64,000 nucleotides of DNA, taken from NCBI RefSeq assembly GCF_036711975.1, contig NC_091966.1, positions 26,047,501 to 26,111,500 of the forward strand. Direction: 5' to 3'. Position numbers and translations under genes: made by a program. The DNA comes from Onthophagus taurus. Its lineage: Eukaryota > Arthropoda > Insecta > Coleoptera > Scarabaeidae. This document shows positions 22,600 to 34,210 of this stretch, piece after piece. The notes below the pieces were generated by a model, which saw only the letters and a list, made by a program, of their open reading frames with translations, had not been told where the DNA came from and searched no databases. Each line of letters opens with the position of its first letter. Position 1 is the first letter of the stretch.

Positions 22600-23985
22600 T
22601 ACAATATTTGGACTTGTACAGGTGAGTTTTTTTTCCATGTATAGTATAGAGATCTTGAAAATTAGCGCAGATATAGAGACGATTAAATAGGGAACGAATT
22701 GCAGTTTCATGAACTAAATTTAATGACCTTCTTATTTTTTGAGTGAAATGCATGGCTAACTAGATATCTCGAAAAAACCTTTTTTTTTGTTATATCGTTC
22801 GATACCTATGGATCCGCTATTATTAATTTTAGGAAAAATGTGTAAAGGAAAAATTTGTAGGGTATTACATGTTTAATAAAGCACTATAACTGATTTTGTA
22901 ATTTTTCTAATGGAAATCATAGTTGGCCATAACTTTATAAAAAAGGCCTTTTCTCAATGATTGTAATTATACCACTTGACATAGATATTTTTATTAATAA
23001 ATAAATTATAGCCATTTACTGTTTTAATTGGCAAACTGTTCAGGTAGTATGCTATGGAAACAATTGATAGATACGTTTGGTTGACAGCTTAAGGCAAACG
23101 TATGGTTCGTTTAGTTTCTAATTAACGTTGATTGTGGTTTTGTAAATTATAATCAATATGAATTTTTCTAATCAATAAAAGCGTGATATCATTGAGTGTT
23201 ACGTTTTATGCTATAAAAATGCAATACAAGCTGCAGAACAGAATTTTGATCGTCGCCAGCCTTCTCTACCTACATTGAAGAGGCTGATAATTTGGGCGAG
23301 TATTGTTCTTTCTGTAAACCAACTAAAGATGCAAGACAAAAGTAAATGTATTAGCACGAATCCATCGAGATGCATCGGTTTCAGCACAAGTTGCATCTGA
23401 AGCAGGCACGTCACAACGTACTGTCGTAAGAGAACTAAAAAAGCATAGATTTCATTCATATGAAATGGCAATTTCACAAACTCTACCCGCAGATGACTAC
23501 ACTAAGCGTGTAGAATATTGTACATGGTTTATTAACATGTGCGAAGCTTAGATCGTAGCTTAGATTATAGTTTTGTGGACAGATGAAACACGATTTACAA
23601 ACTATGGCATGTTTAATAGACATAATCAACATTTATGGATGCAGGAAACCCCGCACCATGTTCAAGAGAGGAGACCTGAAGTTAAGTTTGGATTTAATGT
23701 TTGGTGCGGTGTCATTTGTTCAAGAATTCTTGGTCCGTACATTTTTTATGATACGTTAAACGGATTGCTCCTGCAGACAAGTCATTTGCTTAAATGGTTT
23801 CAACACGATGGAGCACCACCACTTAAGAACCATGCATTTCATCCAAAAAACAAAAAGCTCATTAAATTGAGTTCATGAAACTGCAATTCTTTCCCATTTT
23901 AATCGTCTCTCTATCTGCGCTAGTTTTCGAGATTTCCATACAAAACATGGAAAAAACTCACCTGTATAGTTCGGAAAATTGTCGC
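22600..23985 (+). mobile_element. DNA transposon with about 150-bp TIRs
   Basis: The left block 22605-22760 (TACAGGTGAGTTTTTTTTCC, then CGAATTGCAGTTTCATGAAC, ending ATGCATGG) recurs inverted at 23826-23975 (CCATGCATTTCATCC ... GGAAAAAACTCACCTGTATAG). The interior encodes part of an IS630/mariner-type transposase. The transposase reading ends just as the right TIR starts, so the interior has suffered a deletion. Confidence 0.75.
23210..23830 (+). pseudogene. IS630/mariner-type transposase, truncated
   Basis: An N-terminal part in broken frames (23210-23530) includes a HTH-like stretch ('VLARIHRDASVSAQVASEAG' type reading). A clean frame at 23573-23878 has WTDETRFTNYGMFNRHNQH with the first catalytic Asp, KFGFNVWCGVI, and WFQHDGAPP with the second. 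The expected SPDL box with the last acidic residue and about 80 further residues are missing. In-frame stops precede the clean frame. Confidence 0.8.
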
Positions 23986-25268
23986 TGGAAAGATTCAATT
24001 TACTACGAAATTCTTAAAAGTAGATTTCTTCTTTTTTTTAGATCTTTAAGAGTAGATGAAACAATACAGTAAACACAATCGATGACTAGAACAACAATAA
24101 TCCAAGAAATCCTGATCTTCAGAATTAATTAACACTTTATCCTGCTTTATGTAAATCTTTAAAAATAAGTTAATACAGTTTTCCTTAAAAGAGTCGACCT
24201 GTCCTATCAGTTGATGATAATTTTAGATGAACAGGAAACTGCAAAAACAGTGATAATTAAGACAGTATGTTAGATAACGTTATTAATAAGCATTTTTAAT
24301 GAAATCTCATTTAAACATGATTTATTATTTCATAAAAAGTTCATTATCTTATTATACCATGCTTTAATTAAATTTGCAATCAAGATAGGTTGTAATTACT
24401 GTCTCTTATCTCTTTATCTGTCACATTGAAATGTTAAATTAAATTAAATTATAACAAAATCATTATAACTTTATTATTAAACAGCTTTCTGCACAGGATT
24501 AATTTTCATATTTATTGTTTATGTAGTTTATTCTAAAAAAAATCTGTACTTAGTATAAGCTTTCAACGTTAAATGGTTCATTTTATTTTTCATACCCAGA
24601 TCTTAAACAGGTTCTATATTTTTCAGTAGTTGCCAATTTTTCGGTCTTGAATAAACTGATCTAGTATTTATACTCGTGCCTGTGGTTTAAATGATTTCAC
24701 AAATACAAGATCAGTAAAACCTTGATGGTCGAAACGTTCTTTTATTTTTATGAACATATTAGTTATAAAGAAAAATCTTATGTCTATTAATCTTCTATTA
24801 TATATGATCTATTGATGCGTTAGATGTCTAATCAACTCTCTAAAATTACGAAAAATCGTATCGAGATGCCATCTGATCGCTTATAATTTTATGTTTGGAC
24901 GTGTTATTTTATCTTTCTTCCTATCTTAAATTTTTAAGTGTTGACATTTTCACTTAATCCGCTATATCTGAAGCCATTCAATGGATGATTATAACTAGTG
25001 TGGAACAAATGTTTTATTATGTAGAATATTGAAATTAATTTCGGAGGATATGACGGTTATACTAACCGCTTTAAATGAGCTTCTTCTGCTTTGCTCAGTT
25101 GAATTTCAGGTGCATATAGTAATAATTAACAACTATTATTACATGCTCTGTATACACATCATCGGTTTGAAATTTATTAGTGCAAGGTTGTTGTATCAGC
25201 AAGATGGCCAGCATTCTGACATTATTTCTGTCAGAAACAATATTTTGATAATTTCTCGAATATACATC
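23986..25268. other. AT-rich intergenic sequence
   Basis: Nothing recognised. Short frames only. Confidence 0.4.
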
Positions 25269-25903
25269 AGGTATCCAAAAATGTCGTATACAATGGAAGA
25301 CCACAAGTGCATTGACCAAAAATATGATGATTTCACACAACTTATCAATATACAAAATTGCTTAGTTTAGCCGCTAAATGGCTTTAAAAATTCATGATGA
25401 ATCAAAGATAAAACGCAAAACAAAAAATATGAATACCGTGGAATACCGCTATCAAGTTTAAGTGACAAACTGTTTTTGTTTTTAAAATTAATCATACCTA
25501 GCCAACTGTTGAAAAAAACTGTTATTGGTGTTAGCTTACATCACTGATTCGCGCTTGTGGGGATTTCACCCAACTGAAATTTTGTAAGAGTTTGTAATAG
25601 TTTCTAAATTAGAGTAACCATTTAGAAAAAAATGGTAGTGTTTATACAGGGGGTTAAAAAAATATGGATGCATAATTTATTGTGACAATCTTTTTAAACA
25701 TCCTGTAATTTTCGAAAAAATGAATAAAATCCATTGAGGATTTTCCGACTTATTTAAAAAAATATCTTATTTCTAAAGCCCTCTAGCGGCTAAACTAAGC
25801 AACTTTGTATACCTACATATAGATAAGTTGAGTTAAATCATCATATTTTTGGACATGCTACTTAAAGTCTTCCGTTGTACCCGTCTTTTCCGGATACCGG
25901 AAA
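25269..25903. mobile_element. MITE-like element with about 120-bp inverted ends
   Basis: GGTATCC..AAAATATGATGATTT..CAACTTATC..TTGCTTAGTTTAGCCGCT at 25270-25385 is matched inverted at 25780-25900. Interior non-coding. The overlapping plus-strand frame 25029-25370 runs through the TIR and is not a gene. Confidence 0.7.
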
Positions 25904-26610
25904 GAGAATTGTACATATTCTGATTAATAGAAATTGCATATTCACATGTTGCTTCCTTCTTTGTCGTGCGTTATGAATCACATTTGTTCGACAAAATTGT
26001 TCGCATTCTTACATAAGGATTGAAAAGAGTATATTCTTTAAGTTATTAAATCCAGTTACTGCAAAAATATTATAATTGGAGCAATAATTCCGATAGGTAA
26101 ATAAGTTAATATTGTATTACATTTTACTAAAAATAATATTTCAGAGATATTAATGATTATAAAATTAAAAAATATATATATCCTATACTTCAAAAATCCA
26201 CTGATTGTGAGTAAATACGAACATTGAATGAATTTAAGGAATTAAGGTGAACTGAAACCGAAATTGTATAGAATTATCTTTAATAACAATGAATTCATTA
26301 AGTAATAGGTATGCATAATTAATAATATTGCTTTGAAGTATTATAGGGCAATAACCCTTCACTTACGTTTAAGAACAACAACTATAAGCACAAATATTAC
26401 ATTTCAATGACTGACTGCAAACTTATAAAATAAGTCATAATAAAACATTAAACAAAATAGAATAGCGTTTCATAACCGCTATTATGTATTAGTATGTTGT
26501 AAGTATACGCTAGTCTGCTAGTATATAATTAACATTTACCCAACGTACTTTGCAAAAGACACATATTTAGACGTTACAACCGGTAGAACATTCTATGCTT
26601 ATCTGAAACA
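25904..26610. other. intergenic; U5 upstream duplicated flank
   Basis: The part from about 26380 (AACAACTATAAGCACAAATATTA, AATAAAACATTAAACAA) resembles the upstream flanks of U5 copies 3, 4 and 6, so it belongs to the duplicated U5 unit. Nothing else recognised. Confidence 0.5.
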
Positions 26611-26684
26611 GATGGCGCTTGGTACTTCTTGTAATCGTTATATTGAAATAGGAATCTAGATGGTAGTCCCAAAATTGTAAAAGG
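26611..26684 (+). promoter_or_regulatory. U5 snRNA promoter (copy 2)
   Basis: GATGGCGC begins 74 bases before the U5 start; CTTCTTGTAATCGTTATATTG occupies the -60 to -40 PSE position (20-base core shown by position rather than in full elsewhere). Confidence 0.75.
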
Positions 26685-26812
26685 TACTCTGGTTTCACCT
26701 CAATGCGAATAAATCTTTCGCCTTTTACTAAAGATTTCCGTGGGGTGGAACAACTCAAATGAGTCTATGACCAATTTTTGAGAGTCCCAGCTGTATTTTT
26801 ACGGTAGGGGCG
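26685..26812 (+). ncRNA. U5: U5 spliceosomal snRNA (copy 2)
   Basis: Complete from ACTCTGG through loop I GCCTTTTACTAAAG to the Sm site AATTTTTGAG and 3' hairpin. The 3' hairpin differs from copy 3: its inner part reads CTGTATTTTTACGGTAG and its closing strand GGGGC, giving G-U rather than standard pairing in one position. Downstream TTTAATCTAAACATAA matches the shared 3' box. Confidence 0.93.
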
Positions 26813-26984
26813 ATTAAGTTTAATCTAAACATAAGTTTTTTTCAACCTTTGTAAAATAGACTAATAGCGAACGGGGTATCTACAGTTTGCATAAGAGAAT
26901 ATAGAACGCTGTTGGTCCGTTGCAGTGGGCATAGTAGTGTTCGGAACGTTTTCTTACGTGCTTGACACGTTCCTATTACGGTAC

Positions 26985-27045
26985 CTTAAGATGTAAGATT
27001 ATCTAGACCTAATTGATAAATTTTATCACACAGTATAATTTTCTT
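26985..27045. repeat. inverted-duplication marker block
   Basis: TTAAGATGTAAGATTATCTA and the following GACCTAATTGATAAATTTTATC recur inverted at 33418-33475. Together with copies 3 and 4 of U5 this shows the 26.98-28.02 kb and 32.95-33.48 kb stretches are an inverted duplication. Confidence 0.8.
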
Positions 27046-27284
27046 TTAAAACCTTCGTATTGTACTCCCTTCTCTATTTATTTTTAATTTCACCATGATA
27101 GTTTTTAATGAATATGAATCATTACCTACCCCTGAAAATATAGCATGAGACTACGTTTTATACGTGAATTAGGTTGCTTTTATAAGTATTATTTTAGAAA
27201 AATTAGGGCAAGCACAAGTAACTGAACTTAATAAAGAAATTGTGTTTTGTTGCATAAAAATTCTTTTAAAATATCACAGACATA

Positions 27285-27560
27285 AGTTGTCACATTGACA
27301 ACTAGAAAAATTAATGACCCAATGTCACCAACTTGAGCTGGTTCCATAAAATGTTACTAAAATCTTATTACCTGTTTCCTTCTGTGGAAATGTCAAAATT
27401 ATAGAACTAGTTGAAAATGGATTCAAACAACAAAGGCATAATGAGGTTTCATTGCATGTTTCAATGCACTCATTTATTAAAAAACTCGTGGCTTTGCCAC
27501 TCGTTTTTAAACTTGAATTCGTACATTTCAAGGGTGTCTTACGAAACTAGTTTTTTAATC
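27285..27560. mobile_element. short non-autonomous derivative of the Crypton
   Basis: 27285-27370 matches the Crypton 3' segment at 14880-14970 (TTGTCACATTGACAACTAG, AAATTAATGACCCAATGT). 27470-27545 matches the Crypton 5' segment at 13210-13290 in inverse orientation, including its hairpin (27479-27510). No recombinase lies between. It is absent from the otherwise homologous inverted duplicate around 33.1-33.4 kb, so it inserted after the duplication or was lost there. Confidence 0.6.
27479..27510. repeat. GA/GA-bulged hairpin in Crypton derivative
   Basis: On the minus strand: AAAAAC, GA, GTGGC, AAA, GCCAC, GA, GTTTTT. Both stems are perfect here, while the 13255 version has one inner mismatch. 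The triloop is AAA rather than GAA. Confidence 0.65.
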
Positions 27561-27802
27561 TACTACTTCTTTACCTGGAAAATTGGATCAACAAATAAAA
27601 TATATGAAATATACCACTAAAAACAATTTATCTCCGTGTAAAAATAACAACTATAAACACAAATATTATCTTTGATACTATATCTAACTATGAAGTGATA
27701 AAATAAATGATAATAAAATGTTGAACAGGATATAACAGCGTTTTAATACTCAGATAACGTCAAACGATAGCATGATGTATATATGTAAGAAACTCTGTAA
27801 CA

Positions 27803-27876
27803 GATGGCGCTTAGTGCTTCCTGGTGTCGTTGTATTGAAATAACAGTGTAGGCAGTAATCTCAAAACTCCAAATGG
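27803..27876 (+). promoter_or_regulatory. U5 snRNA promoter (copy 3)
   Basis: GATGGCGC at -74, then CTTCCTGGTGTCGTTGTATTG region at the PSE position and GAAATAACAGT at about -40 to -30. Confidence 0.75.
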
Positions 27877-28006
27877 TACTCTGGTTTCACCTCAGTGCGA
27901 ATAAATCTTTCGCCTTTTACTAAAGATTTCCGTGGGGTGGAACAACACAAATGAGTCTATGACCAATTTTTGAGTGTCCCAGCTGTATTTTTATAGCAGG
28001 GACGAT
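27877..28006 (+). ncRNA. U5: U5 spliceosomal snRNA (copy 3)
   Basis: All U5 landmarks are present: ACTCTGGTTTCACCTCAGTG, loop I GCCTTTTACTAAAG, Sm site AATTTTTGAG and a 3' hairpin of GTCCC/GGGAC around AGCTGTATTTTTATAGC. GGAACAACACAAATGAG has CA where most copies have CT. The sequence after the hairpin (GATTAAACTAAACCAAGCATAA) carries the 3' box. Confidence 0.93.
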
Positions 28007-30011
28007 TAAACTAAACCAAGCATAATCTTCCCAACAGTAATTAATTTATAAGCAATGTACATAATTTTCTTATTTCGCAAGTGTTACACCAAATGTTTAG
28101 TTTGTTGGTACAAATAATCAGAAACAACATAAGTGACTTGTACCACAAGGGATTCCTGTGTCAATCAGACAAGTTGAATGAGCCAGAGCCACCACATGTT
28201 GAAAATCATCCCTAATGCAAGAACATAGATTAGCAGGTATTTAAATTGTACCTTGTTCAAATGATAATTAGTCTGATATCGGTTCAACCACGGTATAAGA
28301 ATATAAGGTATAACCGAAAGGATTAAATTTTTTAACCGTTATGCATAGCTTCGCTGTCAAACGTCATAGTGGCGTCTTACTGACTGTTACTTTTTGTCGT
28401 CGTTTCATTCGTCCAGATTCTTTACATATACATATATACTTCCAGTCATAGACATAAAGTATGTCTATGTCGATGCTTCCAGTGCATTTATTAAGACTTA
28501 AATAAAGATTTCTTTGTTATTGTCTGTTCATCGAACAGATGCAATGAACGTGAGCGAAGCCACACCTATTTCCCCTATTATTACACAATAGCCAGTTTCA
28601 CATACAATACATACATACAAAGATAGAAAATAAACGTAAACAACAAGGCAAAGAATAAAAAAGAGAGCTGTTGTTGGTTGACCTTTGTAAACCGCGCTTT
28701 CCAATAGAACAATTCTATTCAAATTTTGCGCGTATTTGTGGGAGAAGCTGTAATTTCAAATTGCTGCATCTGTTGGATGAACAAACTATAGTTACTGTAA
28801 TTTAATTAAAAATTTAATTTATTTTAATTGAATTAAAAAATTAATACAAATTCAACAGTTTCTGGCTTCTATAGGAACAAACCTGTTGTATTATTTTGAG
28901 TTCACTGTTATAAATAATTTGTTTTCATTCGACAAATGTTGATTTCGAACGTTACGGATGATATAGATCTGTTCGGAATCACAGTTTTGGTAATCCATAA
29001 CGAAATTTGTATACATTCATAATACCACAGAAGTTTTTCTAATTTTTGTAACAACCTTCCGGATGTTTTAGAAGAACAGCTGTATTGAATTCAAAGTTAT
29101 ACATCTGTTAATTTACTAACTATACTATTAGATTTCTTCATAGAAAAGTATCTAACTGATTAGACGTTATGTTCCCCGTCATAATTTCGCCACTGTTAAA
29201 TCAAATCGTATACTTTATACAATTTACAATTCTTTATAACTTGATTTTAAAATAAATACACTTCACTCCCTTCAATATTAAATCGCTTGACGAAGAAATA
29301 ATACAAACAATCATAAATAATCGATTTAATAATGAATATGTGTATTTTACGATTGGTTATACAATTTCTACGAAACTTATACCGTTATAACAAATCGAAG
29401 TGACTGTCGTATAATATATCTATGTACTGTATTTCATAATAGTGCTAATAATGTAAATGATTTATAATGTATGATTTTTTGTATGGAAAACTAGAAAACG
29501 GTTCTTGGAAATAGTTATGAATATTAAAGCCTTCAACTGTAACTAGTAAAAAAATTAGCAAGAAAACAAATCAACAATATAAAATGTCTTTTCCAATTTA
29601 GGCAACAGTATAAATTTTGTGAACCAAAATTTAGTAGCCTTTATTAACGCAATATTTCTATCTGTTATCGGCGCTAAAATGTAATACTAGTGTGGAATAT
29701 GAAACAACTTTATTTTTGAAGTAATTTATTTAACAACTCATTCTTTATGTTAATTAACTTACTCTCCCCATTTTTTCATTCACATATATGACGATGCGAA
29801 AACAATATGTATTGTATACATATATGTACTTGAAAATTCAGTCATTTTTACCGATAAGATTCTTTAAGATGAGATCATTACAGATAAAATTATTATTACA
29901 CTTTATTATTATTATATTGCATATAATAAAAACATTAACTAATTATTTTTTATGCTTAATTATAATCTGGTTACAAAATGTAAGCAAGATGTACTGAATA
30001 AATGTATAAAA
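28007..30011. other. intergenic sequence
   Basis: No gene found. Contains AT-rich DNA and a segment (about 28920-28990, GATCTGTTCGGAATCACAG) that resembles inverted sequence near 39105-39130, part of the duplications around the U5 genes. Confidence 0.4.
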
Positions 30012-30490
30012 AAATTGAAATTTCAATGTACATTTTGTAGAACGAAAGCGAGATTTTATGTTACCTGAAAATCCAATAAATCCATGACAGGTATAATTTT
30101 TTCTCCGGGCAAATTGATTGTATTTAATAAGTCCCAAGTTGTTGAAAGACAAGCTCTTAACAATTTTACCTGCAAACGGCTCCCCTTTTATGATTTTAAT
30201 ATTCTTCGTTGTTGTTTTATTTAATTGTAGACATATTCGACGGCTAGAAAGTAAATAATATTGACTCATCACTGGAATATACAGAGTGAACGAAATTTCA
30301 ATGTACATTTTGTAGAACGGAAGCGAGATTTTATGTTACCTGGAAATCCAATAAATCCATGACAGGTATAATTTTTTCTCCGGGCAAATTGATTGTATTT
30401 AATAAGCCCCAAGTTGTTGAAGACATATTCGACGGCTGGAAAGTAAATAATATTGACTTATCACTGGAATATACAGAGTGAGCGAAAGCG
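30012..30490. repeat. two-copy direct repeat, about 280 bp apart
   Basis: AATTTCAATGTACATTTTGT and the following 120 bases at about 30018 recur at about 30296; the downstream parts (ACATATTCGACGGCT) recur as well. The first copy has about 85 extra bases (30147-30229) between the two parts. A minus-strand frame runs through each copy, but no protein family was recognised. Confidence 0.75.
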
Positions 30491-30499
30491 TCTGGAAAC

Positions 30500-30740
30500 G
30501 CAGAATGAGTATAATAGACAAAGTTGTATATAATTTGAAATATCACTATTTTGGGATACAAAGATTTCAGACTAGATATTCGCAATGTTACCAATTTGCC
30601 GTTTTTCTGATATTATGAGTCACTTTAGTTTTTAAAATGCATTACCGTGTATATTATTTCTTCATTGGAATACGACTTCAACCACATGCAATACTTGACA
30701 TTTGATATATTCAGAAAACTCTTAAAACATAAATTCTCAG
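30500..30740. repeat. segment duplicated at 38710-38960
   Basis: GAGTATAATAG, ATATCACTATTTTGG, GATATTCGCAATGTT and TGTATATTATTTC occur in the same order and spacing at 38710-38960. Same orientation; part of the low-level duplication spread among the U5 genes. Confidence 0.7.
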
Positions 30741-31739
30741 CACAAACTATACAGTGTGTTTGTAATCAATTAAAAACACAAATTGATAACTATGTAACAA
30801 ATACACGCTTACGTAGATCAGATCAGTTGAACAACATCCAAACTGATTGAGTAAATTATTACGTACTTTATGTTATTGTCATTTTAAATAATACTAAATG
30901 AGTGATTATTACTATAACAATGAAAAAATGGATATGCTAAGAGTGTGCATAAGATGTAATGACAATAGTGCATAATTAGTCAATATGTTTTAATTAAAGC
31001 TATACTGAGGGGATGAAAATATTTTATTTTATTGTTCTAAACCGGGTTTCGGGCCATGCCCATATTCAGTAGAAACCGTCAAAAAATTCTTTACAAAAGT
31101 TAAACATACATTTATAACGAAACTGTAATGAACTAGAGTCACACTTAAAATAAGTGAACTGAATGGTTACAGATTAAAAGCGCGCTTTATACTAGTATAG
31201 TAAATACTAGTATATATATCCACTTCTTGCTATAGCTAGTATATAGTATATAGCGCAGTATAGCATTAATTAAAACATATTGACTAATTACATCGAGATG
31301 AAAATGGATACAAGAGATTTTAATAATAGTATATAACTTTGTACTGTGTATCCAGAAGTGGCTGAGAGAAATAGATTGTACGAATCGTATTATAGAAAAA
31401 ATATCATACATGCAGCAATTCATTGTATACATGCAGCAATTCATTGTATTATATTCATTATATTTATTGTCTGAATACAATCTTGTCTCGCTGTCACTAT
31501 TTGTAGTAAACGTATTATACCTTATAGTATATTTTTAGTGCATAGTACAATCCATTTCTCTCAGTGTGGATGAATCTAATTTCAAGGAGGAAAACGATCA
31601 CTTCTGCGATACAGAGAATTTCGAGAAAGCAGATTAAAACACTAGTAGGGCCTTCTTTTTTTCAATGATCGCTTATACGATATGCTAATTTTTTTCTGAC
31701 AGCATTCGAAGATTATTTAGATGATGTACCCATTTTAAT
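30741..31739. other. intergenic, with short tandem duplication
   Basis: ACATGCAGCAATTCATTGTAT is repeated twice in direct succession at about 31408-31450. TAGTATA-rich low-complexity sequence lies at 31185-31260. No gene recognised. Confidence 0.4.
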
Positions 31740-31930
31740 ATGCTGCAATGTGGTTCCAATAGGATGGAGCACTTTTGCACAATGTACGAAACGTAAAGAA
31801 CATTTTAAATGAAAAGCTTGCTGTAAAGTGGTTTGGGAGTGGCGGTCCCATTAACTGGTTAGCAAGATCGCCAGATCTATCCATTTCAAATATTATCGTG
31901 TCAGGTTTTCTCAAACAACAAGTTTGGTAA
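31740..31930 (+). pseudogene. IS630/mariner-type transposase C-terminal fragment
   Basis: Broken plus-strand frames read LNEKLAVKWFGSGGPIN, then LARSPDLS, and GFLKQQVW. WxGxGGPIxWxxRSPDLS is the hallmark around the last catalytic acid of this transposase family. Everything N-terminal is missing or scrambled. Confidence 0.65.
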
Positions 31931-32964
31931 CAAAGTTGGGCACGTTTTATTTAAAATTTTGAAAGTATTCTGTATGTATGTATATTTTTATGCACAATTA
32001 TTTTTTAGGATATTAAGTACAAATAATGGAATATTAAGTGTGGTGCAACTTTCCTTCTGTAACATTTTGTCATTAAGATATCTTCTGTGACAGCTAAAAA
32101 CAGACACACTGTGTATGATAAGTTTTGACTTGTTAATGTTGAAATTTACATTAAATTTTTTTGAAATAATTTAATATATAGGTCAATTCAATTATAACCC
32201 ATTAATTTCAACAACTAAATTGCTAACATACATAATGCCTATACTTAATTAATAAAAAATAAGTAAGAGATCGATGATACAATGCGTGTAGGACATGCTT
32301 TTATGATTTTCTGGAAATGAATCGTGATTCAATGATAATTCTTCGAAAAATCTAAGATATGTTTTGTATTCCATTTAACAACATAAAGCTGACTCATTTT
32401 CCAGAAAATCTAAAAGTGGTAAACAATTTTTATGCTAAAATATTTAAGCTAATAAAACATAAAAATCGACATGTTTTAGCTATGATGATATATCCAATCA
32501 TTTACGAATTGGATAGACGGTTACATTTGTAGCACATGGTGTATTAGTTAAGAATAACAACAATATGGTGTTGTTTTCAAAAAGTGTTCTATGACTTAAC
32601 ATATTCATTTGTTCGAGATCCCGTACAACTCAAGGTATAGTATAGCTATCCCTATATTTCTAAAAAGTACATTATTTTATTTCTCACCTGCTGCATATAA
32701 CTTGCATGTAAATGTTATCCATTGATAGAATGCCCATACAAAAATTTGAGAACTGATTGGTTTTGAATACAAAACAAGTTTCGTGGTGGGTTGGCAAATA
32801 ATGGTGATTCGGAATTGATTTAGGACAATTCACAAAGCTCGAAATAAAGGTCTGATGATTCAAAATACAAAAAAAAACTCAAGAAAGTAAAGCACTATTG
32901 GCGCTAGGTGAATTAAACGCGTATTTGAAAAACTTTGATAACTCATGTTTAGTTTACTTTAATA
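31931..32964. other. AT-rich intergenic sequence
   Basis: No gene or clear repeat end recognised. Bases 32945-32964 are the 3' box of the minus-strand U5 copy 4 (TAAAGTAAACTAAACATGAG on that strand). Confidence 0.4.
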
Positions 32965-33091
32965 GTCCCTGCTATAAAAATACAGCTGGGACACTCAAAA
33001 ATTGGTCATAGACTCATTTGAGTTGTTCCATCCCACGGAAATCTTTAGTAAAAGGCGAAAGATTTATTCGCATTGAGATGAAACCAGAGTA
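32965..33091 (-). ncRNA. U5: U5 spliceosomal snRNA (copy 4)
   Basis: Minus-strand copy with ACTCTGGTTTCATCTCAATG, loop I GCCTTTTACTAAAG, Sm site AATTTTTGAG and a fully paired 3' hairpin (GTCCC..GGGAC around AGCTGTATTTTTATAGC). GTGGGATGGAACAACTC has an A where plus-strand copies have G. Inverted duplicate of the copy-3 region. Confidence 0.93.
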
Positions 33092-33165
33092 CTGTTTAGA
33101 CTTTTGAGATTACTGCCTAAACTGCTATTTCAATATAACGACAACAGGAAGTACTAAGCGCCATC
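33092..33165 (-). promoter_or_regulatory. U5 snRNA promoter (copy 4)
   Basis: GATGGCGC at -74 on the minus strand (33165 to 33158), followed by CTTCCTGTTGTCGTTATATT and GAAATAGCAGT. Closest to the consensus of the six promoters. Confidence 0.78.
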
Positions 33166-33949
33166 TGTTACAGAGTTACTTACATACTAACTAAACTACT
33201 TACTAAAACGCTGTTACATCCTGTTCAACATTTTATTATCGTATATGTTATCACTTCATACTTAGATATAGTATAACAGATAATATTTGTGTTTATAGTT
33301 GTTATTTTTACAGGCAGATAATAGTTGTTTATATTACAAGTGAGCTAGAAACATAATTACTGTACGAGTGTGGAGAGGTCGTGTAATCACACGAGTACTG
33401 GTTTTAGAGGAAAATGATACTGTGCGATAAAATTTATCAATTAGGTCTAGATAATCTTACATCTTAATTTAAAAGTTTTATTATAATCAACACAAGCCAA
33501 ATACTTAAAAAAAAATCGAAAATTAAAATTAGCGTGAGAGCATATCAATGTGCGAAATGTGGACTATAGACAGGTCAGTAGCCTAGATAAAAAAGAAACC
33601 AAAGAAGAACGTGGAGAAATAAAATGTAAAGATATAATCTAGAAAGATCAATCGTTATTACACTCGCTCCAACGTTGGACCGAACGTTTGAGACAAGTAA
33701 GTTTGGCAGTTGGTGTGACGAATGTTTCTGCTATACGGTGAATCGAATCTTCGATCAAATACATGATGAAAACAGTTTGGTACAAACGTTGGTATAAATG
33801 TACATGTATAAAAGAGTTTGAAATTCATTGAGTTTTTGAATCTGAATGCACTCCTAAAGTTGGATTGGATTTTTTGATGTTTTACTGTAATATGAAATGG
33901 AAAATTTCTATAACAAAACTATTATTTTAGGTACAATGCTTCAAATATG

Positions 33950-34210
33950 ATATTAGATTTACAAAAAGAACGCTGAAGACTTTCAATATTTTTTGATGAA
34001 AATTGGATCCAAAATACAAAAGCAAGACACCAATATAAGAGCAGCTATTCCTGTGAAAGACCGTTTAGCAGTTACTCTTCAATTTTTGGCTAGTGGTGAT
34101 AGTTTTACTAGTCTTGATTCATAGTATGATATCAGTTCATAAGCCGCAACGTTCCCATAGTTTGTCAGGCTTTTGTAGAAGTTCCAAAGGAAGAACTTTC
34201 TATTAATTTT
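33950..34210 (+). pseudogene. PIF/Harbinger transposase N-terminal fragment
   Basis: A plus-strand reading gives IGSKIQKQDTNIRAAIPVKD, then RLAVTLQFLASGDSFTSL. This matches the start of HARBI1-like transposases (IxxxDTxxRxAIPxxxRLAxTLRFLATGDSFxSL). It is followed by a stop and there is no DDE core. Confidence 0.75.

Noticed and set aside
25029-25370. 113-codon plus-strand frame
   Set aside because: It runs through the inverted repeat of a MITE-like element.
33361-33398. GTAC-GA-GTGTG ... CACAC-GA-GTAC hairpin
   Set aside because: It has stems and GA/GA, but a 15-base loop instead of a triloop. Kept out of the hairpin set as too loose.
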